From Oscillospiraceae bacterium (GTDB lineage Bacteria; Bacillota; Clostridia; Oscillospirales; Ruminococcaceae), in assembly GCA_017394565.1 (NCBI GenBank), contig JAFPXW010000327.1, positions 1 to 5,511 on the forward strand: a DNA stretch of 5,511 bases. The letters run 5' to 3'. The position numbers and the translations under genes were made by a program. Positions within the stretch are counted from its first letter, which is position 1. Each line of letters begins with the position of its first letter. This document shows positions 1-4,464 of this stretch, piece by piece. The notes under the pieces were generated by a model. That model was given only the letters and a program-made list of their open reading frames with translations, was not told the origin of the DNA and did no database searches.

Positions 1-1
1 A

Positions 2-397
2 ATGCAGGCAGACGGCAGCATTTCGGAGGAAGCAAGGGCGCAGGTGAACACGCTGCTGCACCAGCAGTTCCGACCGGAATTTCTGAACCGGCTCGACGAG
101 ATCGTGTTCTACAAGCCGCTGCAGCGGAATGAAATTTTCCGCATCGTGGATCTTCTGGTCGCAGATCTACAGCGCCGTCTGAACGACAAGCAGCTCACGG
201 TGAAGCTGACGGATGCCGCAAAACAGGCAATCGTGGACAACAGCTACGACGTGGCATTCGGTGCAAGACCGCTGCGCCGCTACCTCCAGCAGAAGCTCGA
301 AACGCTTCTCGCGAAATTCATCATCGGACAGGATCCGGCACCGGGCACGGCGCTGACCTGCGACTATGTGAATGGGGAATTTGTGCTGAATGCGTGA
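2..397 (+). CDS. clpB: ATP-dependent chaperone ClpB, C-terminal fragment (5' end outside window)
   Basis: These are the last 131 residues of a Hsp100/Clp disaggregase, which works with DnaK to extract polypeptides from cytoplasmic aggregates by ATP-driven threading. The frame is open to the left edge, so the ATG at 2 is an internal Met and not the start. Seen directly: the FRPEFLNRLDE segment at residues 23-33 of the fragment, which carries the arginine finger (R30) of the second AAA+ module, and the sensor-2 GARPLRR segment at 87-93. A typical D2 small domain follows, ending in a short tail after GEFVLN. ClpB is favoured over ClpC or ClpE because of the short C-terminal end and the spacing of these motifs, but the middle domain that would settle it lies outside the window. 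A hairpin begins 16 nt after the stop. The gene looks intact as far as it can be seen. Confidence 0.88.
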   Translation: MQADGSISEEARAQVNTLLHQQFRPEFLNRLDEIVFYKPLQRNEIFRIVDLLVADLQRRLNDKQLTVKLTDAAKQAIVDNSYDVAFGARPLRRYLQQKLETLLAKFIIGQDPAPGTALTCDYVNGEFVLNA

Positions 398-412
398 TGC
401 GCGAATACACTG

Positions 413-454
413 AAAAAGGACAGTCCGCCGAGGTGACGGACTGTCCAGATTTTG
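413..454. terminator. Bidirectional hairpin terminator between clpB and the convergent toxin-antitoxin operon
   Basis: A perfect 10-bp stem (418-427 with 437-446, GGACAGTCCG / CGGACTGTCC) encloses a 9-nt loop. On the plus strand it is followed by AGATTTT, a weak T tract that suits the end of clpB. On the minus strand it is followed by TTTTT (413-417), a better terminator for the toxin operon arriving from the right. Nearly the same hairpin occurs at 1305-1338. Confidence 0.8.
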
Positions 455-459
455 CTATG

Positions 460-624
460 TAGGGTGTGTTGACACTAAAATAATGAGCATATTTTTGAGC
501 AGAATATATGCGCAAACAAGGAGAGGAAATGCAGGTGGGCTGTCGCCCAGCAAGTTTTCTCGACGCAGTATGCGTAAAATTCTGCCAAAAAGATGCGTTT
601 TAGGCTTAGCGTCAACACGCCCTA
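460..624. mobile_element. MITE-like palindromic element, 161 bp with flanking TA dinucleotides
   Basis: The ends are inverted repeats: 462-478 (GGGTGTGTTGACACTAA) pairs with 606-622, matching at 15 of 17 positions, and each outer end is bordered by TA (460-461 and 623-624). Similarity between the arms continues inward, with gaps, over about 50 nt (462-513 against 572-622). Examples are the shared GCAGAAT core near 499-505 and 579-585 and the T-rich tracts before it. The centre holds TGGGC-TGTC-GCCCA (538-551). The whole element can therefore fold as one long imperfect hairpin. It has no transposase and no credible gene; open frames crossing it are by-products. Known MITEs have this size, structure and AT-rich target duplication. 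A TA duplication would fit IS630/Tc1-type or some IS5-type transposases, but the parent family was not identified. Confidence 0.72.
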
Positions 625-626
625 GT

Positions 627-1004
627 TTACCAGAATGTGCGAACATCGTATTTCGGGATGTTTTCGTCCCGTGTGACGAGCGTCAGGGATTCTTCCTGAG
701 CCTGACAGATCAGCAGACGATCGAAGGGATCGCCGTGGATCTTCGGCAGGAATTTCAAGCGTTCGAGATGGGCAGGTTCGATCGGGAGCAGAGTGAATCC
801 CATCCGTTTGCATTCCTGAATCATTGCAGTGACGGAAGCAGGAAGCTCCATTTTTCCGATGCTGCTTTTGATCGACATTTCCCAGAAACTGAGGATGCTG
901 ACAAAGACATTGCGGTCGGATTCGATCAATTGTCGGGTATGTTCGGGAAGTTTCGTGTCTTCGGAAAGAAACCAATAGATCGCGTGTGTGTCGAGCAAGA
1001 TCAT
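627..1004 (-). CDS. vapC: PIN-domain toxin of a VapBC-type system
   Basis: This is a 125-aa single-domain PIN ribonuclease. Family members cut RNA (often tRNA or rRNA) in a Mg-dependent way and are held inactive by the cognate antitoxin. The four expected acidic residues are visible: D5 in ILLDTHAIYWFL, E42 in SFWEMSIK, D95 in GDPFDRLLICQA and D113 in VTRDENI. Length and motif order fit the COG3744-like branch of short PIN proteins. The start overlaps the antitoxin stop by 4 nt (ATGA), and AAGGAG (1013-1018 on this strand) lies 8 nt upstream, so translation is probably coupled to the antitoxin. No truncation or missing catalytic residue is seen, so the toxin looks potentially active. A MITE-like element begins only 2 bp beyond the stop codon. 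The RNA target cannot be predicted from sequence. Confidence 0.87.
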   Translation of the reverse strand: MILLDTHAIYWFLSEDTKLPEHTRQLIESDRNVFVSILSFWEMSIKSSIGKMELPASVTAMIQECKRMGFTLLPIEPAHLERLKFLPKIHGDPFDRLLICQAQEESLTLVTRDENIPKYDVRTFW

Positions 1005-1228
1005 TCCATATACTCCTTGAATTCATCCAGCGGTTCGTCGAAATCATCAGCCATCCAGCCTTTGCCCTTAAAAGCGCCGGCTCTGCGGTAGACGGGCGTG
1101 CCGTCCTCGCGGAAAGCGATGGGCTTCGGGGTATTCTGTTCCTCCAGAAAGAGCGTAAAATTGACGACCTGCGTGATCTGTTCCTCAGAGAGATGGTATT
1201 CTTTTCGTAATACATCTGCCAGTGCCAT
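1001..1228 (-). CDS. vapB: DUF2281-like antitoxin partnered with the PIN toxin
   Basis: This 75-aa acidic protein precedes the PIN toxin and overlaps it by 4 nt. The C-terminal part, with GKGWMADDFDEPLDEFKEYM at residues 55-74, resembles the toxin-neutralising tail of DUF2281 / VapB-like antitoxins, which pair with this branch of PIN toxins. The N-terminal half (about 1-32) is predicted helical and may take part in dimerisation or DNA binding; no clear AbrB, RHH or HTH motif is visible. The start is supported by AAAGGAGG (1236-1243) 7 nt upstream. A near-consensus promoter lies directly before it, giving a leader of only about 17 nt. Such operons are usually repressed by the antitoxin-toxin complex, but no obvious operator palindrome is seen at this promoter. 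The function rests on family resemblance plus gene context. Confidence 0.82.
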   Translation of the reverse strand: MALADVLRKEYHLSEEQITQVVNFTLFLEEQNTPKPIAFREDGTPVYRRAGAFKGKGWMADDFDEPLDEFKEYME

Positions 1229-1251
1229 GCGACCGCCTCCTTTCTGCCTTT

Positions 1252-1280
1252 ATTATACCATGCAGATGGGAGAAAGTCAA
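1252..1280 (-). promoter_or_regulatory. Promoter of the vapBC-like operon
   Basis: Read on the minus strand: -35 TTGACT (1275-1280), a 17-nt spacer, and -10 TATAAT (1252-1257) preceded by TGG, which makes an extended -10 (TGnTATAAT). The predicted start is near 1245, just upstream of the ribosome binding site of the antitoxin gene. It lies downstream of the terminator of the XRE gene, so the toxin-antitoxin genes form a separate transcription unit. Confidence 0.82.
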
Positions 1281-1304
1281 GGCAGGGGGTGCGTTTGTGC
1301 AATC

Positions 1305-1338
1305 AAAAAGGACAGTCCGCCGAAGTGACGGGCTGTCC
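1305..1338 (-). terminator. Terminator of the XRE regulator gene
   Basis: A 10-bp stem (1310-1319 with 1329-1338, including one G-U or G-T pair) encloses a 9-nt loop. It is followed on the minus strand by TTTTT (1305-1309). The stem begins directly after the stop codon of the regulator gene. It differs from the hairpin at 413-446 at only two of 34 positions, one in the loop and one that turns an A-T pair into a wobble. Confidence 0.85.
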
Positions 1339-1554
1339 TTATTTGTTGACTTCTTTTTTGTCTGTCCTGCCGAGGAGGTAGTCGATGGAAACGCCGTGGA
1401 AATCCGCGATCTTGATGAGGGTTTCGGTGGGGATGTAGCGCGTGCCGGTTTCGTAATTGCTGTAACATCTTTGTGAACAGTGCAAGTAATCTGCCATTTG
1501 CTGTTGGGTGAGGTCTTTGTCCTCTCTGAGATTTCTGATTCGTATATATTGCAT
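1339..1554 (-). CDS. Small XRE/Cro-family DNA-binding regulator
   Basis: This 71-aa protein consists almost only of a helix-turn-helix domain of the lambda-repressor type. The core runs from LTQQQMADYLHCSQRCYSNYE to the YIPTETLIKIADFHGVSIDYLLGRTD tail (residues 15-65), where LIKIADFHGVSIDYLLG is a hallmark of the family. There is no sensor or protease domain, so it probably acts as a dimeric repressor of nearby genes. The ATG at 1554 is chosen because GGAGGGG (1564-1570) sits 9 nt before it. A longer frame starting with TTG at 1572 would begin within that site. No convincing promoter could be assigned; a TAAAAT lies close upstream. The gene diverges from the zinc-ribbon operon across about 120 bp and is followed by the toxin-antitoxin operon, so either may be its target. 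That link is inference. Confidence 0.88.
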   Translation of the reverse strand: MQYIRIRNLREDKDLTQQQMADYLHCSQRCYSNYETGTRYIPTETLIKIADFHGVSIDYLLGRTDKKEVNK

Positions 1555-1563
1555 AAATGTATA

Positions 1564-1570
1564 CCCCTCC
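1564..1570 (-). promoter_or_regulatory. Ribosome binding site that fixes the XRE start
   Basis: GGAGGGG on the minus strand lies 9 nt before the ATG at 1554. It overlaps the alternative TTG codon at 1570-1572, so initiation at the TTG is unlikely. Confidence 0.75.
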
Positions 1571-1604
1571 AATATACTTATTTTACAAAATATTGATAAT
1601 GGTA

Positions 1605-1633
1605 TTGACTTTTAGCGCGGATTGCACTATAAT
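1605..1633 (+). promoter_or_regulatory. Promoter of the zinc-ribbon / lipoprotein operon
   Basis: -35 TTGACT (1605-1610), a 17-nt spacer, and -10 TATAAT (1628-1633). The predicted transcription start is about 1640, which leaves a 38-nt leader before the ATG at 1678. Confidence 0.83.
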
Positions 1634-1638
1634 AATTA

Positions 1639-1655
1639 TAGAACGAATTGTTCTA
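1639..1655. promoter_or_regulatory. Palindrome at the transcription start, candidate operator or 5' hairpin
   Basis: TAGAAC-GAATT-GTTCTA is a perfect 6-bp inverted repeat spaced by 5 nt, lying on the predicted +1. As DNA it could be a repressor site, for example for the divergent XRE protein. It resembles the GAAC-N4-GTTC SOS box of Gram-positive LexA but the spacing is one base too long. As RNA it would form a small hairpin at the very 5' end of the transcript. Confidence 0.5.
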
Positions 1656-1677
1656 AATGTTAAAAGGAGGGAGAGAA

Positions 1678-1896
1678 ATGGAAGCACCATACAAATGTCC
1701 AAACTGCGGAGAAGCAGTACAGTGGAAAAAAGTTGGAACACAGAACAAAGGGTTCAGTGTAGGAAAGGCAGCGGTTGGCGGTCTGCTCTTGGGTCCGGTT
1801 GGGCTGGTAGGCGGCGCACTTGGAAAGAAGCAAGATACATATTATTGTGGTAAGTGCGGTTTCAAAAATGATTATGATGCAAATTCGTGTCGGTAA
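1678..1896 (+). CDS. Small zinc-ribbon protein with glycine-rich hydrophobic segment
   Basis: This 72-aa protein is of unknown function. Residues 7-10 are CPNC and a second pair, CGKC, lies at about 58-61; together they form a split four-cysteine zinc ribbon. Between them is a hydrophobic, glycine-rich stretch with small-residue spacing (VGGLLLGPVGLVGGALG, about 34-50), which could insert into or associate with a membrane, or make a glycine-zipper contact. A further cysteine lies near the C-terminus. The ATG at 1678 is chosen because AAAGGAGG (1663-1670) lies 7 nt upstream; an in-frame ATG at 1657 would come before this site. It is the first gene after a near-consensus promoter and is followed 33 nt later by a small lipoprotein gene. 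No enzymatic motif is seen, so no function is assigned. Confidence 0.8.
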   Translation: MEAPYKCPNCGEAVQWKKVGTQNKGFSVGKAAVGGLLLGPVGLVGGALGKKQDTYYCGKCGFKNDYDANSCR

Positions 1897-1929
1897 TCAA
1901 AAGTACATTAATGAAAGGGGGGGATTGCG

Positions 1930-2091
1930 ATGAAAAGAGTAATCGCAGTATTGCTGCTGGCAGTGCTTTCTATGATGACAGCTTTGACATTCACAGGATG
2001 TGGCAGTGACAACAGCACAACAGATCCAGAGGTTCAGGCATATGATGAATACTGGATCAGAACTCATGATATTTTTGGAAACCCAAGATAA
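1930..2091 (+). CDS. Small lipoprotein, 53 aa
   Basis: This short gene is well supported. ATG at 1930 is preceded by AAAGGGGGGG (1914-1923) with a 6-nt gap, and TAA is at 2089-2091. The product begins MKR, has a hydrophobic core to about residue 20, and then FTGC, a lipobox with Cys24 as the expected lipidated residue. GSDNSTTD follows, the usual polar tether after the lipidation site. The mature part would be only about 30 residues, with an aromatic and acidic stretch (YDEYWIRTHD) and the end GNPR. It probably sits on the outer face of the cell membrane. A terminator starts 8 nt after the stop, so the gene looks complete, although it could be a shortened relic of a larger lipoprotein. It is the second gene of the operon led by the zinc-ribbon gene. 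No specific function is recognised. Confidence 0.72.
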   Translation: MKRVIAVLLLAVLSMMTALTFTGCGSDNSTTDPEVQAYDEYWIRTHDIFGNPR

Positions 2092-2099
2092 ATCAAACC

Positions 2100-2131
2100 A
2101 GCCTGCCGTAACCACGCGGCAGGCTTTCCCT
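2100..2131 (+). terminator. Terminator of the zinc-ribbon / lipoprotein operon
   Basis: A perfect 9-bp GC-rich stem (2100-2108 with 2117-2125, AGCCTGCCG / CGGCAGGCT) encloses an 8-nt loop and is followed by a short, C-interrupted T run. It begins 8 nt after the lipoprotein stop codon. Confidence 0.78.
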
Positions 2132-2168
2132 TATCCCAAATCCCCCACAAACAAAGCACCAAACGCCA

Positions 2169-2197
2169 TTGACAGTATTCCCTGCATCTTGTATAAT
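2169..2197 (+). promoter_or_regulatory. Promoter of the GH26-like gene
   Basis: Full consensus: TTGACA (2169-2174), 17-nt spacer, TATAAT (2192-2197). The predicted start is about 2204, giving a leader of about 52 nt. The leader begins with a small hairpin (GCGG 2207-2210 with CCGC 2218-2221). This argues that the in-frame ATG at 2205 is not the translation start. Confidence 0.85.
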
Positions 2198-2255
2198 ATA
2201 GATAATGCGGCTTCGATCCGCTGTCAGAAATTACAAAGAAAAGGAACAGGGCATT

Positions 2256-3695
2256 ATGAACAAAATTTACTCCCTCCACATGGGGCCGGCGAAATGCGCC
2301 GTCGATCTCGGGGACGGCTCCGAACGCGGCGAGTATGTCAATCAGGATTACATCCTCCATACCCTCGGCAGGCCTCACCGCAGCATCTCTCTCATGTATT
2401 GCTACTACCCACTCGATGAAGGCTTCCCAGGCCGCGCAAGCGTCGTTCATGCGTCGCCGGATGTCGCGTTTGCATGGGATTTTCCTTATGACGACTACTT
2501 CACTTACAAAGGCGGTCTGGAGGGCAATACCGACGGCGAGCCGTTCAATTATATGCGCGAGATCCGCGCTCACGGGCAGGATGTTACCCTCACCCTCACC
2601 ATTGATCCCCACGTTTCCGATGCACAGCTTGCCGCCATCGGTCAGGACCTCCGACCGTTCGGCCGCGTCCTCCTGCGTATCAATCACGAAGCCACCGGCA
2701 GTTGGTTTTCTTTCAACCGCCGCTGCTCCTACCAGGAGGTCGCTGACTTCTTCGTCCGCGCATCGCGCATCATCAAAGAAAATGCCCCCAATGTCCAGAC
2801 CATCATCTGCATCGGCGGTGTCGAGCATCCCGAAACCGGCAGGATGGAGAAAGAGGATGAGTTCGCGCAGACCATTCCGGCTGCCGATATCTGGTCGGTC
2901 GATAAGTATATGGCGCTCCACTGGGGCTGGCCTTACGATGTGGCGGAAGCCGGCGGCAATTCCCACGGCAGAAGCCGCGTCCGCGATATTTACGACATGA
3001 CAAAGCTCTCGTATGAGCGCTACAAATTCCTCAACGGCGGCGCATCCAAGCCCATGATCATGTCTGAATTCAATGCTGACGGCGACGTGACCGGCGCTTA
3101 CGAACAGGCGGAAATGGTACAGGAATTCTGCGATATTCTAGATCAGGAAAACGCCGACTGGTTCACGGGCTTCACGTTCTATCAATTCCGCGACAGGGGA
3201 CGGCTCGGTCTGGAGATCGAGGATCCGAACAATCCCGATGTCGGCATCCGTCAGCCGGTCATGGATGCTTATAAGAAGATCATCCATTCTCCGCGCTTCC
3301 TGCCGCAGATGGAGCAGGGCGGCGAGGTGCAGCTCCCTGTCACACTCCGCTGGGGCAGTTCGGAAGATGCCGAGGGATTGGCGATCCCGCTGCATTTCGA
3401 GAAAAATCCCGTGTTCTGCGAGCTGACGTTCGAGGATGAGGGGAACTACATGATGGAGCTGAACGGCAGATGGTTCTACAAGTCGCCGAAAGCCAAGACC
3501 ATCGACTTCATGAGCGCCTTCTATGAGAAACCGCTGTCCGGCGCAGCTGACCTGACACTGCGGATCTTTGCGCCGCCTGCCACCGGCGAGAACGACCTGA
3601 CACGCGAGGACGGACTTTTCAACGCCTACGCCACGATCAGCAAGCTCCCGTCCATCCGCATCCGCTATACTGCGGTGGAACCGGCGAAGCGGTAA
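2256..3695 (+). CDS. Putative GH26-like glycoside hydrolase, no signal peptide
   Basis: The protein has 479 aa. It looks like a clan GH-A (beta/alpha)8 barrel followed by a beta-rich C-terminal region. The signature is LLRINHEATGSWFSFN (139-154), where the His-Glu pair (E145, candidate acid/base) followed by GxWF is what GH26 beta-mannanases and relatives show. KPMIMSEFNADG (265-276) supplies the candidate nucleophile E271. The spacing of about 126 residues is plausible for beta-strands 4 and 7, and aromatic clusters (LHWGWPY 221-227, FTFYQFR 306-312) would line the cleft. Residues about 355-479 form a separate domain of unknown role. No signal peptide or anchor is present, so the enzyme is probably cytoplasmic and may act on imported oligosaccharides; substrate is unknown. 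ATG 2256 is chosen because AAAGGA lies about 11 nt upstream and because 2205 coincides with the predicted transcript start. The gene is monocistronic. Confidence 0.65.
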   Translation: MNKIYSLHMGPAKCAVDLGDGSERGEYVNQDYILHTLGRPHRSISLMYCYYPLDEGFPGRASVVHASPDVAFAWDFPYDDYFTYKGGLEGNTDGEPFNYMREIRAHGQDVTLTLTIDPHVSDAQLAAIGQDLRPFGRVLLRINHEATGSWFSFNRRCSYQEVADFFVRASRIIKENAPNVQTIICIGGVEHPETGRMEKEDEFAQTIPAADIWSVDKYMALHWGWPYDVAEAGGNSHGRSRVRDIYDMTKLSYERYKFLNGGASKPMIMSEFNADGDVTGAYEQAEMVQEFCDILDQENADWFTGFTFYQFRDRGRLGLEIEDPNNPDVGIRQPVMDAYKKIIHSPRFLPQMEQGGEVQLPVTLRWGSSEDAEGLAIPLHFEKNPVFCELTFEDEGNYMMELNGRWFYKSPKAKTIDFMSAFYEKPLSGAADLTLRIFAPPATGENDLTREDGLFNAYATISKLPSIRIRYTAVEPAKR

Positions 3696-3780
3696 ATTTC
3701 AGGATTTCGGCAAAGTGCCCGAATTTCACATGGTAAATTGGTTAAATCTGCGCATCCTAAAAGTTCTGTCCAAAAAGCAC

Positions 3781-3808
3781 TTGACAAATTCTGAAAATGT
3801 TGTATAAT
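3781..3808 (+). promoter_or_regulatory. Promoter of the 143-aa zinc-ribbon gene
   Basis: TTGACA (3781-3786), 16-nt spacer, TATAAT (3803-3808). The predicted start is about 3815. The distance to the chosen start codon at 3972 is about 157 nt, an unusually long leader for this window. Confidence 0.82.
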
Positions 3809-3814
3809 TTATAT

Positions 3815-3941
3815 TAGGAGCGTGACTGCCGGCAGGCGTTCCCATGACCTGCTGCGCAGATTGGGATGAAAGCATAAACTGCGCTACAGAGTGCTTTCAG
3901 AGGTGATGACCGCAGGGACACAGCGTTCGGGCGGCCTTGCC
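3815..3941 (+). ncRNA. Candidate structured 5' leader RNA
   Basis: The transcribed leader contains several potential helices. TCCCA (3840-3844) pairs with TGGGA (3862-3866), enclosing CTGC-TGC-GCAG (3849-3859). GAAAGCA (3868-3874) pairs with TGCTTTC (3892-3898), with CTG/CAG inside. CCGC (3910-3913) pairs with GCGG (3931-3934). CTGCCGGCAG (3826-3835) is a palindrome that could also pair with the downstream CCTGC. No riboswitch consensus that I know was matched. It could be a cis-regulatory leader, a processed small RNA, or simply a GC-rich untranslated region. Confidence 0.4.
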
Positions 3942-3973
3942 ATGAGTACAATAAGTGAGGAGATGAGTACAAT
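3942..3973 (+). repeat. 11-bp direct repeat duplicating a potential start codon
   Basis: ATGAGTACAAT occurs at 3942-3952 and 3963-3973, 21 nt apart and in the same reading frame as the following gene. The Shine-Dalgarno-like GAGGAG (3956-3961) lies between the copies. It is 10 nt before the ATG at 3972 and only 1 nt before the ATG at 3963, which supports 3972 as the start. Confidence 0.6.
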
Positions 3974-4403
3974 GGGATTTATGGATACTTTAAGCGGCGC
4001 CGGCAGAGGCGTCAGCGAGAAGGCAAAAAATGTTTCTGAGGTGAACAATCTCAAGCGCAAGATCCTGTACGAGGAAGAGCGTATCGTTGAGGTCTTTGCC
4101 GACATCGGCAAGAAGTACTACAAGAATCCGGACGAGGATCCGGCTGTTCTGAAGGTGCTTTGTGAGGACATCGACACACGCCGCCGCCGTATCAAGAAGA
4201 TGCGTTTTGAGCTCAACAGCATCCGCGGCTACAAGATCTGCCCGAAGTGCGATGCAGAGGTCAACGAAAAGTTCCAGTTCTGCGGCGTTTGCGGTGCAAG
4301 ACTTCCCGATGCGGACGATGAGGACTTCACTTCTCTCGAATCCAACGATTACTACACCGAGTCCGACAGCTTCTTCAATGCGGACACGATCAAGAGCTAT
4401 TAA
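3972..4403 (+). CDS. Zinc-ribbon protein with helical N-terminal region, 143 aa
   Basis: The N-terminal part (MGFMDTLSGAGRGVSEKAKN) resembles the amphipathic starts of Firmicute zinc-ribbon proteins of unknown role. Residues about 20-85 are strongly charged and likely form helices or a short coiled coil (NLKRKILYEEERIVEVFADI, then RRRRIKKMRFELNSI). A C-terminal zinc ribbon follows, with CPKC (90-93) and CGVC (104-107). The final 35 residues are acidic and rich in Ser and Tyr (DADDEDF, SNDYYTESDSFF) and probably disordered. The start at 3972 is set by GAGGAG 10 nt upstream; 3942, 3963 and a GTG at 3891 are also in frame. The gene is alone between a strong promoter with a long leader and a strong terminator. 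No catalytic motif is seen. A scaffold, membrane-associated or nucleic-acid-binding role is possible, but none is shown. Confidence 0.8.
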   Translation: MGFMDTLSGAGRGVSEKAKNVSEVNNLKRKILYEEERIVEVFADIGKKYYKNPDEDPAVLKVLCEDIDTRRRRIKKMRFELNSIRGYKICPKCDAEVNEKFQFCGVCGARLPDADDEDFTSLESNDYYTESDSFFNADTIKSY

Positions 4404-4410
4404 GAACTGC

Positions 4411-4440
4411 AAATGCCCCGAATTTTCGGGGCATTTTTCT
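4411..4440 (+). terminator. Strong intrinsic terminator after the 143-aa gene
   Basis: A perfect 10-bp stem, AAATGCCCCG (4411-4420) with CGGGGCATTT (4427-4436), encloses a 6-nt loop and continues into a TTTTT-C-TT run. It starts 7 nt after the stop codon. The A/T-symmetric base of the stem would also allow some activity on the opposite strand. Confidence 0.93.
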
Positions 4441-4464
4441 TATAGCATTGAAAGGAGAACGCCC

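Noticed and set aside
483..1091. 202-aa plus-strand open frame
   Set aside because: It starts inside the MITE and continues antisense to the PIN toxin. It has no ribosome binding site, and its toxin-region part is a reverse-strand shadow of a gene with clear motifs.
622..1302. 226-aa minus-strand open frame
   Set aside because: It overlaps both toxin-antitoxin genes in another frame, has an arginine- and serine-rich composition, and shows no recognisable domain.
1639..1655. LexA (SOS) box
   Set aside because: The half-sites GAAC and GTTC fit, but the spacer is 5 nt and not 4. It is kept only as a palindrome of unknown binder.
2064..2966. 300-aa minus-strand open frame
   Set aside because: It is antisense to the GH26-like gene and the lipoprotein end, and crosses a promoter and a terminator. 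The sense frame carries catalytic motifs, so this is a codon-bias shadow.
3706..3723. Hairpin after the GH26-like gene as a terminator
   Set aside because: TTCGG/CCGAA gives only a 5-bp stem and there is no T tract. No convincing terminator was found for this gene.
3815..3941. ZTP-type riboswitch
   Set aside because: CGTGACTG at 3821-3828 recalls the start of that motif, but the conserved downstream CCGCCTGGGC segment is absent.
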